A DNA stretch of 6,413 nt from an uncultured Schwartzia sp. GTDB lineage: Bacteria; Bacillota; Negativicutes; Selenomonadales; Selenomonadaceae. The DNA is taken from assembly GCA_905373705.1 (NCBI GenBank), contig CAJPUA010000056.1, positions 1 through 6,413 of the forward strand. Reading direction: 5' to 3'. This document shows positions 6,088 to 6,413 of this stretch, piece after piece (the first letter of the stretch is position 1; the number at the start of each line of letters is the position of its first letter). Made by a program: the position numbers and the translations under genes. The notes under the pieces were generated by a model. That model worked only from the letters and a program-made list of their open reading frames with translations. It did not search any database and was not told the DNA's origin.

Positions 6088-6093
6088 CTCCTT
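6088..6093 (-). promoter_or_regulatory. Ribosome binding site of the AICAR transformylase gene
   Basis: AAGGAG on the - strand lies 5 bases from the ATG at 6082 and 8 bases from the ATG at 6079. It fixes the start to this pair but does not separate them. It overlaps the CodY-like site by three bases. Confidence 0.8.
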
Positions 6094-6105
6094 TTTCAGA
6101 AAATT
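6091..6105 (-). promoter_or_regulatory. CodY-box-like operator in the transformylase leader
   Basis: The - strand reads AATTTTCTGAAAAAG, matching 13 of 15 positions of the known CodY consensus AATTTTCWGAAAATT; only the last two bases differ. It lies about 30-45 bases after the predicted transcription start and touches the ribosome binding site. CodY is a GTP- and branched-chain-amino-acid-sensing repressor of Firmicutes, so control of a purine gene would make physiological sense. Binding here is inferred, and presence of CodY in this organism is not shown by the window. Confidence 0.45.
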
Positions 6106-6143
6106 TCCTGTCGCGGGATGATTTATAAAAGATTCTTGTTTTC

Positions 6144-6172
6144 AGGCTATCATCTGCCGCTAAGTTTGTCAA
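6144..6172 (-). promoter_or_regulatory. Housekeeping (sigma-70 type) promoter for the AICAR transformylase gene
   Basis: On the - strand a perfect -35 TTGACA (6172-6167) is followed after exactly 17 bases by TAGCCT (6149-6144), which keeps the key T, A and final T of TATAAT. A TGA just upstream makes an extended -10 (TGn). Transcription should start near 6137, leaving a leader of about 55 bases. The -35 box overlaps the stop codon of the upstream gene, so the transformylase can be expressed separately from it. Confidence 0.65.
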
Positions 6173-6413
6173 GAAAGCGTCTGTTTTTCTGTAATGCGGC
6201 GGGCAATGCGGACGGCGGCTACACCGTCGGGCGCGTAGTAATCGGCGCCGGCTTCGCGGGCGTATTCTTCAGTGACGGCGGCGCCGCCGACAATAATATG
6301 AGCGCGGCTTTTGGCGGCGCGAAGCGCATTGACGACCTGATCGATTTCAATCATGGTCGTCGTCATGAGGGCGCTGAGCCGCACGCCGCGGGAGAAACAC
6401 TGAACACCCTCCG
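6169..6413 (-). CDS. Vitamin B12 (cobalamin)-binding domain protein, C-terminal fragment (corrinoid protein or MetH-like methyltransferase)
   Basis: Only the last 80 residues are visible; the start lies beyond the right edge. They match the second half of the Rossmann-like B12-binding domain of corrinoid methyltransferases. LSALMTTTM (around 6352-6378) is the conserved serine/threonine loop that cradles the nucleotide tail of cobalamin. HIIVGGAAVTEEYA contains the GG loop, and GADYYAPDGVAAVRIARRI is the last strand and helix. The cobalt-ligating DxHxxG motif would be upstream and cannot be seen. Internal GTG or ATG codons at 6384 and 6366 are not the start because homology continues before them. 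The protein could be a short corrinoid carrier or the end of a cobalamin-dependent methionine synthase; the fragment does not decide. The stop codon overlaps the -35 box of the transformylase promoter, and no terminator is visible between the genes, so read-through is likely. Confidence 0.85.
   Translation of the reverse strand, partial: EGVQCFSRGVRLSALMTTTMIEIDQVVNALRAAKSRAHIIVGGAAVTEEYAREAGADYYAPDGVAAVRIARRITEKQTLS

Noticed and set aside
6083..6172. N-terminal extension of the transformylase from a TTG at 6172
   Set aside because: The TTG is part of the promoter -35 box, the extension is not family-like, and a good ribosome binding site lies just before 6082.

Overview
The window looks like a chromosomal housekeeping segment from a GC-rich Firmicute, most probably an anaerobe of the Negativicutes or Clostridia. 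Three things suggest this: the mnmE-mnmG-rsmG gene order, strong AGGAGG-type ribosome binding sites, and a stand-alone AICAR transformylase next to a cobalamin-binding protein. The lineage is an inference from gene content. No rRNA, tRNA, CRISPR array, insertion sequence or phage gene was seen.

Layout, left to right. On the + strand a tightly spaced operon runs through mnmE (5' end outside the window), mnmG and rsmG. Its products modify tRNA wobble uridines (MnmE-MnmG) and methylate 16S rRNA (RsmG). After a 130-base gap comes a + strand gene for a small exported protein of unknown function. It has a signal peptide, a Lys/Glu/Arg-rich helix and a C-terminal domain that I cannot assign firmly. 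A GC-rich hairpin flanked by A and T runs then serves as a shared terminator between convergent genes.

On the - strand, reading from the right edge, are the C-terminal end of a vitamin B12-binding protein (possibly a MetH-type methionine synthase) and a stand-alone AICAR transformylase that lacks the IMP cyclohydrolase domain. The transformylase gene has its own promoter, whose -35 box overlaps the upstream stop codon, and a good match to the CodY operator in its 5' leader.

The most striking non-coding signal lies between the shared terminator and the end of the transformylase gene. Within 54 bp there are three exact TTATCCACA DnaA boxes, one on + and two in tandem on -, with a 12-bp perfect inverted repeat and a 12-base tandem repeat. 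This may be a replication origin, part of one, or a DnaA-titrating or regulatory site. The mnmEG-rsmG neighbourhood is typically close to oriC in many bacteria, which supports the idea without proving it.

Three of the encoded or inferred enzymes use one-carbon folates: MnmE (methylene-THF), the transformylase (10-formyl-THF) and, if the assignment is right, a methyl-THF/cobalamin methyltransferase. I found no clear sign of a wholly new biological system. The best leads are the DnaA-box cluster, the CodY-like leader and the unassigned exported protein.
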